From NCBI RefSeq assembly GCF_017308985.1, contig NZ_JADWPE010000002.1, forward strand, positions 992,001 to 1,056,000: 64,000 nt of DNA, read 5' to 3'. This stretch comes from Lysobacter changpingensis (GTDB lineage: Bacteria; Pseudomonadota; Gammaproteobacteria; Xanthomonadales; Xanthomonadaceae). Below, one piece after another: positions 18,323-28,134 of this stretch. Below the pieces are notes generated by a model. It saw nothing but the letters and a program-made list of their open reading frames with translations, did not search any database and had not been told where the DNA came from. The translations under genes were made by a program, and so were the position numbers. Position 1 is the stretch's first letter. Each line of letters opens with the position of its first letter.

Positions 18323-19435
18323 TCAGCGCGCGTAGATCGGCCGATGCGCCCGCACCGCCATCACCACGCCCAACCCGGCCAGCAGCGACACGGCCGAGGT
18401 ACCGCCGTAGCTCAGCAACGGCATCGGCACGCCGACCACCGGCAGCAGGCCGGAGATCATTCCGCCGTTGACGATCACGTACACGCAGAACGCCAGGCCG
18501 AGCGCGCCGGCGATCAGGCGCGAATAGCCGTCGCGCGCCTCGGAGGCGATCCACAGGCAGCGGCCGATCACGAACAGGTACAGCGCCAGAACGGTGGCCA
18601 CGCCCATCCAGCCGAATTCCTCGCTCAGCACGGCGAAGATGAAGTCGGTGGTGTGTTCAGGCAGGTAGTTCAGGTGCGACTGCGAGCCCTGCCCCCAGCC
18701 CTTGCCGGTGAGGCCGCCGGCGCCGATGGCGATCTTCGACTGGATGATGTTCCAACCGGTGCCGAGCGGGTCGGATTCGGGGTTGAGGAAGGTGAGGATG
18801 CGGTCCTTCTGGTACGGCCGCAGCAGCCAGAACCACGCGACGGGCGCGACCGCCGCGACCGCGCCGAACGCCATGCCGAACCACCACCACGGCAGGCCGG
18901 CCAGATACAGGGCGAAGGCGCCGCTCATCGCCACCAGCATCGCGGTGCCGAAGTCCGGTTGCAGCAGGATCAGCCCGGTCGGCGCGGCGATCAGCAGGCC
19001 CGCCATCAGCACGGTGCGGAAACGCGGCGGCAGCGCCTGGCGGTCGAGGTACCAGGCGACCATCATCGGCAGGCTCAGCTTGAGCAGTTCCGCCGGCTGC
19101 ACGTAGACCACGCCGAGGTTGATCCAGTGGCGGCCGTGCTTGCCGGTGCCGATCAGCAACACCAGCAGCAGCGGCAGCAGCGAGGCGCCGAACACGATCG
19201 GGGTCCAGTTGCGCAGTTGGTTCGGCGGCACGCGCGACAGCGCCCACATCACGCCCAGCCCGGCGACGAAGAATGCGCCCTGGCGCACTACCAGACCGAC
19301 GGAATGATCGGCGGCGCTGTAGAGCACGGCCAGGCCGATTCCCATCAGCGCGAGCAGCGCGCCCAGCAGCGGCAGGTCGAGCGTGCGCGCGAAGCGCACC
19401 AGCAGGTCGAACAGCCAGCGCAGGATCTGCCTCAT
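18323..19435 (-). CDS. rodA: Rod-shape peptidoglycan polymerase RodA
   Basis: RodA (370 residues) is the SEDS-family glycosyltransferase that polymerises glycan in the elongasome with PBP2. It has about ten predicted membrane segments and the family motifs GTGKHGRHWINLGVVYVQPAE, LLQPDFGTAM and GLLPVVGVPMPLLSYGGTS. The initiating ATG overlaps the mrdA stop in ATGA (19432-19435), giving one-to-one coupling with its partner. Following it are mltB, rlpA and dacC. Confidence 0.97.
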   Translation of the reverse strand: MRQILRWLFDLLVRFARTLDLPLLGALLALMGIGLAVLYSAADHSVGLVVRQGAFFVAGLGVMWALSRVPPNQLRNWTPIVFGASLLPLLLVLLIGTGKHGRHWINLGVVYVQPAELLKLSLPMMVAWYLDRQALPPRFRTVLMAGLLIAAPTGLILLQPDFGTAMLVAMSGAFALYLAGLPWWWFGMAFGAVAAVAPVAWFWLLRPYQKDRILTFLNPESDPLGTGWNIIQSKIAIGAGGLTGKGWGQGSQSHLNYLPEHTTDFIFAVLSEEFGWMGVATVLALYLFVIGRCLWIASEARDGYSRLIAGALGLAFCVYVIVNGGMISGLLPVVGVPMPLLSYGGTSAVSLLAGLGVVMAVRAHRPIYAR

Positions 19436-21489
19436 CGGGTGGGCTCCTGGGGCGGGGTCTGCGTCTGCGGCTGCGACGGTTGCGGCTGCGCTTGCGTCGT
19501 TCCGCTCGCGGCAGGCGGAGTTGCGACGACGGCGCGCGGCGTCGGCAGGATCGGCGCCACCGGCGCGCCCTGCGTCGCGGCGGCGGCCACGACCGGCGCC
19601 GCATGCGGTTGCGCCGGACGCGTGTACTTCGGATCGGTCGGCACCGGTTCGGGCATCTTGCCCAGCAACCATGCGTCGAAGATCTTGCGCGCGATCGGCG
19701 CCGCGGTGCTGCCGCCGAAGCCGCCGTGTTCGACCGAAATGGCCACCACGATCGTCGGGTTGTCGGCCGGCGCATAGCCGACGAACAGCGCCTGGTGACG
19801 CAGGTGGTACGGCAGCGAGTGCGGATCGAAACTCTGGCTGCCCTTGCGACTGATCTTCTGCGCGGTGCCGGTCTTGCCCGCCATCAGGTACGGCGCGCCG
19901 ACGGCCATGGCGCGGCCGGTGCCGCCCGGCCCCATCGTCGCCATCATCCCTTCCTGCACCGCGCGCAGGTTGTCGGGCTTGTCAGTGATGAGCGGCGGCG
20001 TCGGCTGCGGCAGCGGCACCCACGGCGTGTCGTAACCGTTGCGGCGTTCCGCGACGAGGTGCGGGCGCACGAGGCGCCCGCCGTTCGCGATCGCCGCCGT
20101 CCCGCGCACCAGCTGCAGCGTGGTGGCGATCCAGTAGCCCTGGCCGATGCCGGCGTTGACCGTCTCGCCCGCGTACCACGGCTCCTTGCTGCGCGTGCGC
20201 TTCCATTCGGGCGACGGCACCACGCCCTTGTTCTCGCCGGCCAGGTCGATGCCGGTGCGTTCGCCGAATCCATACCTGCGCATGTATTCGTCGAAGCGCT
20301 CGATGCCCATGTCGTAGGCGAGCTTGTAGTAGTAGTAGTTCACCGACGCGGCGATCGACTTGCGCAGGTCGGTCCAGCCCGCGCCGCCGTGCGCGTCGCG
20401 CCAGCCGCGGCGCTGGCCGGGGATGTAGAACGTACCGGTGGAGAACACCGCGTCCTCGGGCCGGCGCAGGCCGCTGTCGAGGCCGGCCAGCGCGATCAGC
20501 GGCTTCACCGTCGACCCCGGCGGGCCGCCGCCGAGCACGTTGCGGTTGAACAGCGGGCGCGACGGGTTGTCCATCAGCGCGCGGTAATCGACGTTCGAGA
20601 TGCCGTTGACGAACAGGTTCGTGTCGTAGCCCGGCAGGCTGACCATGCCGAGGATCTCGCCGGTGCGCGGGTCCATCGCGATGGCCGAACCGTCCATGTC
20701 GCCGAACGCGGTCACCATCGCCTGCTGCAGGTCGAGGTCGATGCTCAGGCGCAGGTCGGCGCCCGGCGTGGCCGGCACGTGGCCGACCTGGCGCATCGGG
20801 CGGCCGTCGACGTTGGTTTCGATCTGCTCGTAACCGACCTTTCCGCGCAGCGCCTCCTCGTAATAGCGCTCCAGCCCGGTCTTGCCGATGTGGGTCAGCG
20901 CCGCTCCGCCCTCGCCGAGTTCCTTCAGGTCGTCGGCGTCGATGCGGCCCACGTAGCCGATGACATGCGACAGCAGTTCGCCATAGGGGTAGCGGCGATT
21001 GAGGTACGGGACGAGGTCCACGCCCGGATAGCGCCAGCGATCGACCGCGAACCGCGCGGCCTCCTCCTCGGTGACGCGCAGCTTCAGGGTGATCGGCTTG
21101 TAGCCGCGGGTGGCGCGGCGTTCGTCCTCGAAGCGGGCGATGTCCTCGGGCGTCAGCGCGATGATCTTCGCCAGCGACGGCAGCCAGTCGCCGGACTTGC
21201 CGGCTTCGAAGGGCGTCACCTCGATGCGGTAGGCCGGCACGTTGTCGGCCAGCACGCGGCCCTTGCGATCCAGGATCAGCCCGCGCCCGGGCACCACCGG
21301 ACGCAGCTTGACACGGTTGGCTTCCGAGCGCGTGGCGTAGTCGTCGTGCTGCCAGACCTGCAGGCGGAAGTACCAGAACCCCAGGCCCAGGATCGCCACC
21401 AGCACGCACAGGAAGGCGATCGCGGAGCGCAGTCGGAACTGGTTGGCTTCGGCTGCGCTGTTCTTCAGGACTCGGCGGCGCGGGCCCAT
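19432..21489 (-). CDS. mrdA: Penicillin-binding protein 2 (elongasome transpeptidase)
   Basis: PBP2 (685 residues) has a short cytoplasmic N-terminus, one membrane anchor (about 23-42), a dimerisation/pedestal domain and a transpeptidase domain with STVK (S326, K329), SVN (382-384) and KTGTAQ (539-544). After residue 625 there is an unusual Ala/Pro/Gln/Thr-rich tail of about 60 residues that has no equivalent in E. coli PBP2. It cross-links new peptidoglycan in the side wall together with RodA. The gene begins one base after mreD. Confidence 0.96.
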   Translation of the reverse strand: MGPRRRVLKNSAAEANQFRLRSAIAFLCVLVAILGLGFWYFRLQVWQHDDYATRSEANRVKLRPVVPGRGLILDRKGRVLADNVPAYRIEVTPFEAGKSGDWLPSLAKIIALTPEDIARFEDERRATRGYKPITLKLRVTEEEAARFAVDRWRYPGVDLVPYLNRRYPYGELLSHVIGYVGRIDADDLKELGEGGAALTHIGKTGLERYYEEALRGKVGYEQIETNVDGRPMRQVGHVPATPGADLRLSIDLDLQQAMVTAFGDMDGSAIAMDPRTGEILGMVSLPGYDTNLFVNGISNVDYRALMDNPSRPLFNRNVLGGGPPGSTVKPLIALAGLDSGLRRPEDAVFSTGTFYIPGQRRGWRDAHGGAGWTDLRKSIAASVNYYYYKLAYDMGIERFDEYMRRYGFGERTGIDLAGENKGVVPSPEWKRTRSKEPWYAGETVNAGIGQGYWIATTLQLVRGTAAIANGGRLVRPHLVAERRNGYDTPWVPLPQPTPPLITDKPDNLRAVQEGMMATMGPGGTGRAMAVGAPYLMAGKTGTAQKISRKGSQSFDPHSLPYHLRHQALFVGYAPADNPTIVVAISVEHGGFGGSTAAPIARKIFDAWLLGKMPEPVPTDPKYTRPAQPHAAPVVAAAATQGAPVAPILPTPRAVVATPPAASGTTQAQPQPSQPQTQTPPQEPTR

Positions 21490-21490
21490 C

Positions 21491-21976
21491 TCAGCGCGCC
21501 CTCCACCGGCCGTGGCGCAGCGAGTCCAGCGCGACGTAGGCCAGCGGCCACAGCACCATGCCGGTCACCGGCGAAAGCCACCGCAGCGGATGCAGCGGCT
21601 GGCTGCCGACGGCGATGTGGATCGCGGCGGTGACGATGCAGTCGTTCAGCAGCAGGCCGCCGATCGCCAGCGCCTGCTGCGACATCGGGAAGAAGCGCAG
21701 CCGCGCGCGGAAGCGCTGCAGGATGTAGGCCATCACCACCAGCCGCAGCGCCTGTTCGCCGAACAGGCTGCCGGTGACCAGGTCGCCAAGCAGGCCGATG
21801 ATGAAGGCGACGCCGAGGCCGACGTGGTCGGGGTTCTCGATCACCCAGTACGCCAGCACCAGCGCCAGCCAGTACGGACGCAGCGGCTGCACCGCCGGCG
21901 GCAGCGGCATCAGCATGAGCAGGAGCGCGACCAGCAGGCTGACCGGCAACACCCATTGCGGACGGGCGCGGGTCAT
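21491..21976 (-). CDS. mreD: Rod-shape-determining protein MreD
   Basis: MreD (161 residues) is a small membrane protein with about five or six predicted helices. It contains the conserved ENPDHVGLGVAFIIGLLGDL, followed by GSLFGEQALRLVVMAYIL. It is an elongasome scaffold component. The start overlaps the mreC stop by four bases (21973-21976), and mrdA follows at one base distance, so all five of mreB-C-D-mrdA-rodA form one transcription unit. Confidence 0.95.
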   Translation of the reverse strand: MTRARPQWVLPVSLLVALLLMLMPLPPAVQPLRPYWLALVLAYWVIENPDHVGLGVAFIIGLLGDLVTGSLFGEQALRLVVMAYILQRFRARLRFFPMSQQALAIGGLLLNDCIVTAAIHIAVGSQPLHPLRWLSPVTGMVLWPLAYVALDSLRHGRWRAR

Positions 21977-23124
21977 CGGCGGGGCTCCGGAGGCGGGGTG
22001 GGCGTCGCCGGGGCATTCGCCGGCGGCGTGGGCGCAGGCGTGCGCGTGGCGGGCGCCTGCGGGGCGGCCGGACGCGTCGCGGGATCGTTCGCGGGCGCGG
22101 GGTTCGCCGTGTTCGGAGGGGCGGAAGCGCCCGTGTTGGCCGGCTGCGTCGTTCCCGCCGGAACGGCGCCCTGCGGCGCAGCCGTTGTGGCGCCGGGCGT
22201 CGCACCCTGCGTGCCCGCAGCGGGCATCGGGCCGGTCCCCGCCGGATCGGCCGGCGTGAACGCGGTCGCGCCCGGCAACGGATTGGGCATCGACAGCAGC
22301 ACCAGCACTTCGCGACCACGATCGAGCTGCGCCGCCGGCGTGACTTCGCCGACGAGGAAGGCGCGGCTGTCGTCGGGCTTGAGCGAGGCGATCTTGCCGA
22401 CCGGGAAACCCGGCGCGAACCGGCCGCCCAGGCCGGAGGTGACCAGCACGTCGCCGACCTTCACGTCGCTGGACAGCGGCACGCTCGTCAGGCGCAGCTT
22501 GTCGCTGCGGCCCTCGCCGTACACGACCAGCCGCACCCCGTTGCGTGCGACCGCCACCGGCACGGCGTGCGAGGGATCGGTCAGCAGCAGCACGTTGGCG
22601 TACATCGGCGTCACGGCGATGACCTGCCCGAGCAGGCCGTTGGCGTCGATCACGTTCTGCCCGACCTGCACGCGCTCGCGCGTGCCGGCGTTGAGGACGA
22701 GGCGCTGCCGCGCCGGGTCCAGGTCGATGTCGAGCACCGGCGCCAGCACCACGTCGAGGTTGCCGGTCTGGGCGGCGTCGAGCAGGCCGCGCAGGCGGGC
22801 ATTGTCCGCCGCGAGCGTGGCGAGGCGCGCCATCCGCGCCTGGTTGAGCATCGCCTCGTTGCGAAGGCGTCGGTTCTCGGCGGTGAGCTGCGCGAGCGTG
22901 CCGGCATCCTCGCGGACGCGATCGACCACCTGCCCCGGCCAGCCGGCGACCATCCACAGCGGCTGCACCATCAGCGTCACCTGCCGGCGCGCCTGCGCGA
23001 GCCAGCCGCCACGATGGTCGAGCACGATCAGCACCACCGCCAGCGCGAGGTACGCCAGCAGCTTGAGCGTGCCGGCCACGTCACCGGAGCGTGCGGAGGT
23101 GGGAGGGCCGGCGTAAGTGGGCAT
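21973..23124 (-). CDS. mreC: Rod-shape-determining protein MreC
   Basis: MreC (383 residues) has a cytoplasmic N-terminus, a membrane anchor (about 20-36), a coiled coil (about 65-115, LAQLTAENRRLRNEAMLNQA) and the double beta-barrel domain (about 120-285). The last 100 residues (after about 285) are an Ala/Pro/Thr-rich low-complexity tail that exceeds the E. coli protein. MreC organises PBP2 and RodA activity along MreB filaments. A 144-base gap separates it from mreB, the first gene of the unit. Confidence 0.95.
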   Translation of the reverse strand: MPTYAGPPTSARSGDVAGTLKLLAYLALAVVLIVLDHRGGWLAQARRQVTLMVQPLWMVAGWPGQVVDRVREDAGTLAQLTAENRRLRNEAMLNQARMARLATLAADNARLRGLLDAAQTGNLDVVLAPVLDIDLDPARQRLVLNAGTRERVQVGQNVIDANGLLGQVIAVTPMYANVLLLTDPSHAVPVAVARNGVRLVVYGEGRSDKLRLTSVPLSSDVKVGDVLVTSGLGGRFAPGFPVGKIASLKPDDSRAFLVGEVTPAAQLDRGREVLVLLSMPNPLPGATAFTPADPAGTGPMPAAGTQGATPGATTAAPQGAVPAGTTQPANTGASAPPNTANPAPANDPATRPAAPQAPATRTPAPTPPANAPATPTPPPEPRR

Positions 23125-23268
23125 CGGGGCCGGAAGAGGCGGATCAGGTGTGGGACTTCGACATTCGCGGCCGGGCGGGAATCCCCCTCGGCCGGCCGCG
23201 ATGCAGGTTCATGCCGGGACGTGTCGGCTCGGGGCTTGCGAATACCCCGTTCCGGCGCCCGGTTTCGA

Positions 23269-24516
<1,248 letters not shown>

Positions 24517-24613
24517 CTACCCTAGCGCCCGCGCGGCACCTGGCCGTCGCTCCGTGACCTCACGCACCACGCCGGAACCGCGCCGCGGACGGCCCTCGAC
24601 CCTGGGAATTTCG

Positions 24614-25546
24614 ATGTCTGCACTGATCTGCGGCTCGCTGGCCTACGACACCATCATGGTGTTCCCCGACCAGTTCAAGAACCACATCCTGCCCGACAAG
24701 GTGCACATCCTGAATGTGTCCTTCCTGGTGCCGCGGATGCGCCGCGAGTTCGGCGGCTGCGCCGGCAACATCGCCTACAACCTCAAGCTGCTGGGCGGCG
24801 ACCCGATCCCGATGGCCACCGTCGGCCAGGATTTCGCGCCGTACCGCGAGCATTTCGAACAGTGCGGCATCAACCTGTCGCAGGTGAAGGAGATCGAAGA
24901 GCTCTTCACGCCGCAGGCCTTCATCACCACCGACCACGACAACAACCAGATCACCGCGTTCCATCCGGGCGCGATGATGCGTTCGTACGAGAACCACGTG
25001 CGCGACGTTGCGGGCGTGACGTTCGGCATCGTCAGCCCCGACGGCCGCGAAGGCATGCTGCAGAACGCGCAGGAATTCGCCGACACGGGCATCCCCTTCA
25101 TCTTCGATCCGGGCCAGGCCATGCCGCTGTTCAACGGCGAGGAACTGCGCAACTTCATCGAGCTGGCCGACTACGTCACCGTCAACGACTACGAGTCCAA
25201 CCTGCTGCAGGAACGCACCGGCTGGAGCGAGAACGACATCGTCAAGCGCGTGAAGGCGTACATCACCACGCGCGGTCCGCACGGTTCGCAGATCCACACG
25301 CCGGAAAAGACCATCGACGTCCCGCCCGCGCACGAGCGTCGCGTGACCGATCCGACCGGTTGCGGCGATGCGTTCCGCGCCGGCCTGATCTTCGGCATCG
25401 AGAAGGGCTACGACTGGCTGACCATCGGCCGCATGGGCAACCTGATGGGCGCGCTGAAGGTCGAACATCCCGGCACGCAGAACCAGCGCTTCGATTTCGA
25501 CGAGTTCAACGAGCAGTTCAAGCAGCAGTTCGGTTACGCGCTGTGA
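24614..25546 (+). CDS. PfkB-family sugar/nucleoside kinase
   Basis: The 310-residue protein is a ribokinase-like kinase. It has the PfkB signature 2 DPTGCGDAFRAG with the catalytic aspartate at about D252, an N-terminal substrate region including FGGCAGNIAYNLKLLGG, and the anion hole after it. Within the family the opening SALICGSLAYDTIMVFPDQF is closest in character to the adenosine kinase-like or fructokinase-like group of proteobacteria. I cannot settle the substrate. It is monocistronic, divergent from mreB across 298 bases, and ends at a palindromic repeat. Confidence 0.85.
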   Translation: MSALICGSLAYDTIMVFPDQFKNHILPDKVHILNVSFLVPRMRREFGGCAGNIAYNLKLLGGDPIPMATVGQDFAPYREHFEQCGINLSQVKEIEELFTPQAFITTDHDNNQITAFHPGAMMRSYENHVRDVAGVTFGIVSPDGREGMLQNAQEFADTGIPFIFDPGQAMPLFNGEELRNFIELADYVTVNDYESNLLQERTGWSENDIVKRVKAYITTRGPHGSQIHTPEKTIDVPPAHERRVTDPTGCGDAFRAGLIFGIEKGYDWLTIGRMGNLMGALKVEHPGTQNQRFDFDEFNEQFKQQFGYAL

Positions 25547-25547
25547 A

Positions 25548-25634
25548 GCCGTGATTCGTGAATGGTGATTCGTGATTCGGGGAGCGCCGTGTTTTCGCTC
25601 TTCGAATCACGAATCCCGAATCACCAATCACGGC
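25548..25634. repeat. Large imperfect palindrome of GATTCGTGATTCG units
   Basis: Two arms of about 32 bases (25548-25579 and 25603-25634), made of repeated GATTCG/CGAATC blocks, face each other across a loop of about 20 bases. It lies exactly between the convergent stops of the kinase and the YbaK gene and may act as a bidirectional terminator. A related, more diverged copy lies between hslV and hslU (41845-41926). Confidence 0.75.
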
Positions 25635-25635
25635 T

Positions 25636-26103
25636 CTACATCATGTGCGCCAACCAGAGCATCTCCGGCGCCGCGAGCCGCTCGAACTCCGCATACGGCA
25701 TGCGCACCACTTCGGTGTGATTGCCGGCGTTGAACGCGATTTCCTCCTGGTGCGCCAGGCGCGAGTCGATGTAGACCGGCATGCCGTACAGATGGCCGAA
25801 CGGCGGCATCGCGCCCGGTTCGCAGTCGGGGAAGGCGTCGCGGAATTCGGTCTCTTCCGCCAGTTCCACCGGCACGCCGCCGAGCGCCAATGACAGCCGA
25901 TACAGATCGGCGCGATACGTCGACGGCATCACCACCATCGCGAGCCGGCCGTCGGCCTTGATCATCACCGTCTTGGCGAAGTGGTTGGGCTCCACGCGCA
26001 CCGCCGATGCGGTTTCGTGCGCCGTCACCGTGCGCGGGTGCGTGAGCGTCGTGTAGGGCGCCTGGCCCTGGTCGAGCAGGTTGTGCAGACGTGGGGAGAG
26101 CAT
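25636..26103 (-). CDS. YbaK/ProX-type aminoacyl-tRNA editing domain protein
   Basis: This 155-residue protein is a stand-alone YbaK/EbsC-like domain of the family that deacylates mischarged tRNA. Support comes from its length, the VTAHETASAVRVEPNHFAKT region with the conserved lysine that follows (TVMIKADG), and the GAMPPFGHLYGMPVYIDSRL loop. The start at 26103 is set by a GGAGG ribosome site 5 bases upstream; an in-frame ATG eight codons earlier lacks such a site. Which mischarged tRNA it clears is not evident. Confidence 0.85.
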   Translation of the reverse strand: MLSPRLHNLLDQGQAPYTTLTHPRTVTAHETASAVRVEPNHFAKTVMIKADGRLAMVVMPSTYRADLYRLSLALGGVPVELAEETEFRDAFPDCEPGAMPPFGHLYGMPVYIDSRLAHQEEIAFNAGNHTEVVRMPYAEFERLAAPEMLWLAHMM

Positions 26104-26286
26104 GGCGTCCTCCACCCGATGGGCCACGCCGCCGGCGTTCCGTTCGCGACCGCGTGGCTGGCGAACCGGCGCGCCTTCCGTGTGCGTGCCGCCCGATGCA
26201 CGGCGAACGCCGGCATCGGTGCGGAGCTTACGAAGGCAATGCGTAAGGCTGCGTGCAGGCGCCGGACGTTCAGGGATGTCCGCGCA

Positions 26287-27003
26287 TCAGTTCCATTTCG
26301 ACGGCATCTTCGACGAATCCAGCCCGCCCACCTCGAACACCGCGGTGCGCGTGCCGCCGGCCTTCACCGGGAATTCGATCGCGATGACCTTCGCGGACTT
26401 CACCGTCTTCCACAGCATCTTCTCGTCCTCGATGAACATCGCGATGGCTTCGTCGGTCTTCGGGCGGCTCGCATCCACGCGCTTCGGCTCGGCGTCGTCG
26501 ACCTTCAGCTTCACCTTGCAGCCGCCGTAGCAGTCGAAATCGCCCTTCTCCAGCACGAGGTAGCTGCTGCGGCCCCAGTCCGGTCGATCGCGGAAGATCA
26601 GCTGCACCGGGCGCGGGCCGCTGCCGTCGGTGTCGACGTGGTCCTTCGCGTAGATCGATGCCGACACCTGTTCGCCCTCGTCGAGCGGCTGGGCCTGGTA
26701 GGTCCACAAGGCGGCGGTCCGGCGCTGTTCGCGTGCCTGCGCGGCCTTGTCCTTGACCTCGTTGTAACGCGTTTCGATGCGGGCGAACGCGGCGCTCGCC
26801 GGATACTTGGCCGCCAGTACGTCGCCGTGTGCACGCGCGAGTTCCCAGTTCTGCTTGCCGTATTCGGCTTCGAACGCCTTCGCCATTTCATCCGCGGCCT
26901 GTTCCTGCGCGGCCGCCTCGGCCTTCGGATCGGTGGCCGGCTGGCATGCGGCCAGTGCCCCTGCGAGCACGATGGCGGACCACTTCGGTGCAGCGTGTTT
27001 CAT
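26287..27003 (-). CDS. Lipoprotein of unknown function
   Basis: I do not recognise the family of this 238-residue lipoprotein. It has a signal peptide with lipobox LAAC (Cys about 20), a helical Ala/Glu/Lys-rich stretch (about 25-95) and a C-terminal beta-rich domain that has KGDFDCYGGCKVKLKVDD with two cysteines and a final VFEVGGLDSSKMPSKWN. Its ATG overlaps the stop of the upstream alpha/beta hydrolase gene (ATGA, 27000-27003), so the two are probably made together in the envelope. Confidence 0.75.
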   Translation of the reverse strand: MKHAAPKWSAIVLAGALAACQPATDPKAEAAAQEQAADEMAKAFEAEYGKQNWELARAHGDVLAAKYPASAAFARIETRYNEVKDKAAQAREQRRTAALWTYQAQPLDEGEQVSASIYAKDHVDTDGSGPRPVQLIFRDRPDWGRSSYLVLEKGDFDCYGGCKVKLKVDDAEPKRVDASRPKTDEAIAMFIEDEKMLWKTVKSAKVIAIEFPVKAGGTRTAVFEVGGLDSSKMPSKWN

Positions 27004-27968
27004 CGGTGTTTTCCTCGTTCGATCAGCTCGATCACGGCGCGCGCGACCGCCTCGGGTTTTTCCATGATCGACATGTGTCCGCAGCCGTCCAGCAGCACGC
27101 GTCGCGCCTGCGGCATGCGCTGCGCGTAGAGCTCCAGCGCGCTCGCGTCGATCACCGCATCCTGGCGGCACCATAGCAGCAGCGCGGGCTGGTCGATGCG
27201 CGCGGCCTCGTCGCCGGGCAGGAAACGTTCGTCGCCGCGGCCGATGCGGTCGAGCACGCGCTGTTCGAACGCGGCATCGCGCTTGCGGCGCGCGATGTAG
27301 ATGCGGTCGGCGGGCCACGGAATCAGCGGTCTGGCGTCGTCGTCGAAGAACACCGTGTCGAGATAGCGCTGCAGCGACGCTTCGTCGTACACGGCGAACG
27401 GGTTCTTCCCGGCGAGCACGTCCAGGCCGAACCGGTTGTCGTGGAACCGGACGCCGGCGGCGTCGACGAGCCCCACGCGTGCAACGCGCTCGGGATGCCG
27501 CGCGGCCGTGAGCGCCGCGACGCCGCCGCCCATCGAATGGCCGAGCAGTACGACAGGTTCTTCCGGAGATACGGCATCGAGGAAGCGCGCAACGCGTTCG
27601 CTCTGCGCGAGGAAGCCGTAGTCGGCGTTTTCGATGCGGTTCGATTCGCCCCAGCCGGGGAGGTCGGGAACGATCACGCGGTAACGTTCGCGCAGAAGGC
27701 GCGCGACCGGAAACCAGTTTTCCTTGCTGCCGGTGAAGCCGTGCAGCATGACGATGGTGGGCACGTTGGCCGATGCGGTGTCGTCGTGGGCGTAGACCCA
27801 GTGGTCCTCGCCAATCTGCACGCTGGCTTTCGACAGACCCGCGGCGAGGCGCTGGCGGGTGAAGTCGCCGCTGATGAGCGCGTAGGGGTTGTGCCAGAGG
27901 GAGGCTGCTGCGAGGAGCAGCAGCGCGGTGGCGATGATTGCAATGAACCGCAGCGATCGAGAACGCAC
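27000..27968 (-). CDS. Membrane-anchored alpha/beta hydrolase
   Basis: This 322-residue protein has an uncleaved or signal-type hydrophobic N-terminus (about 7-25) and an alpha/beta-hydrolase domain with oxyanion sequence HGFTGSKENW, nucleophile elbow GHSMGGG (S145), an acidic residue in CRQDAVIDAS and a catalytic histidine in DGCGHMSIMEKP. The start codon is GTG at 27966-27968, preceded by a GGAGGGAAC ribosome site. It resembles lipase/esterase-like hydrolases of the triacylglycerol-lipase type. Substrate unknown; coupled to a lipoprotein gene. Confidence 0.8.
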   Translation of the reverse strand: MRSRSLRFIAIIATALLLLAAASLWHNPYALISGDFTRQRLAAGLSKASVQIGEDHWVYAHDDTASANVPTIVMLHGFTGSKENWFPVARLLRERYRVIVPDLPGWGESNRIENADYGFLAQSERVARFLDAVSPEEPVVLLGHSMGGGVAALTAARHPERVARVGLVDAAGVRFHDNRFGLDVLAGKNPFAVYDEASLQRYLDTVFFDDDARPLIPWPADRIYIARRKRDAAFEQRVLDRIGRGDERFLPGDEAARIDQPALLLWCRQDAVIDASALELYAQRMPQARRVLLDGCGHMSIMEKPEAVARAVIELIERGKHR

Positions 27969-27994
27969 GTGTTCCCTCCCCTTCCCGGCGGACT

Positions 27995-28115
27995 CCCTCC
28001 CCTGCTTGCAGGGGAGGGTTGGGGAGGGGTGGCGTACACGGCGCGGTCACGCTCGGGAACCCGGCGCTTGGGCGCCGCTTACCCCCTCCCAACCTCCCCC
28101 TGCACACAGGGGGAG
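27995..28115. repeat. Pair of C-rich palindromic repeats
   Basis: The first hairpin is CCCTCCCCTGC-TT-GCAGGGGAGGG (27995-28018), an 11-bp perfect stem. The second is CTCCCCCTG-CACA-CAGGGGGAG (28094-28115). GTTGGGGAGGGG and CCCCCTCCCAACC arms lie between them in opposite orientation. They fill the gap between the aminopeptidase stop and the hydrolase start. Confidence 0.75.
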
Positions 28116-28134
28116 GAGCAGAAGCGCAGCGCTT

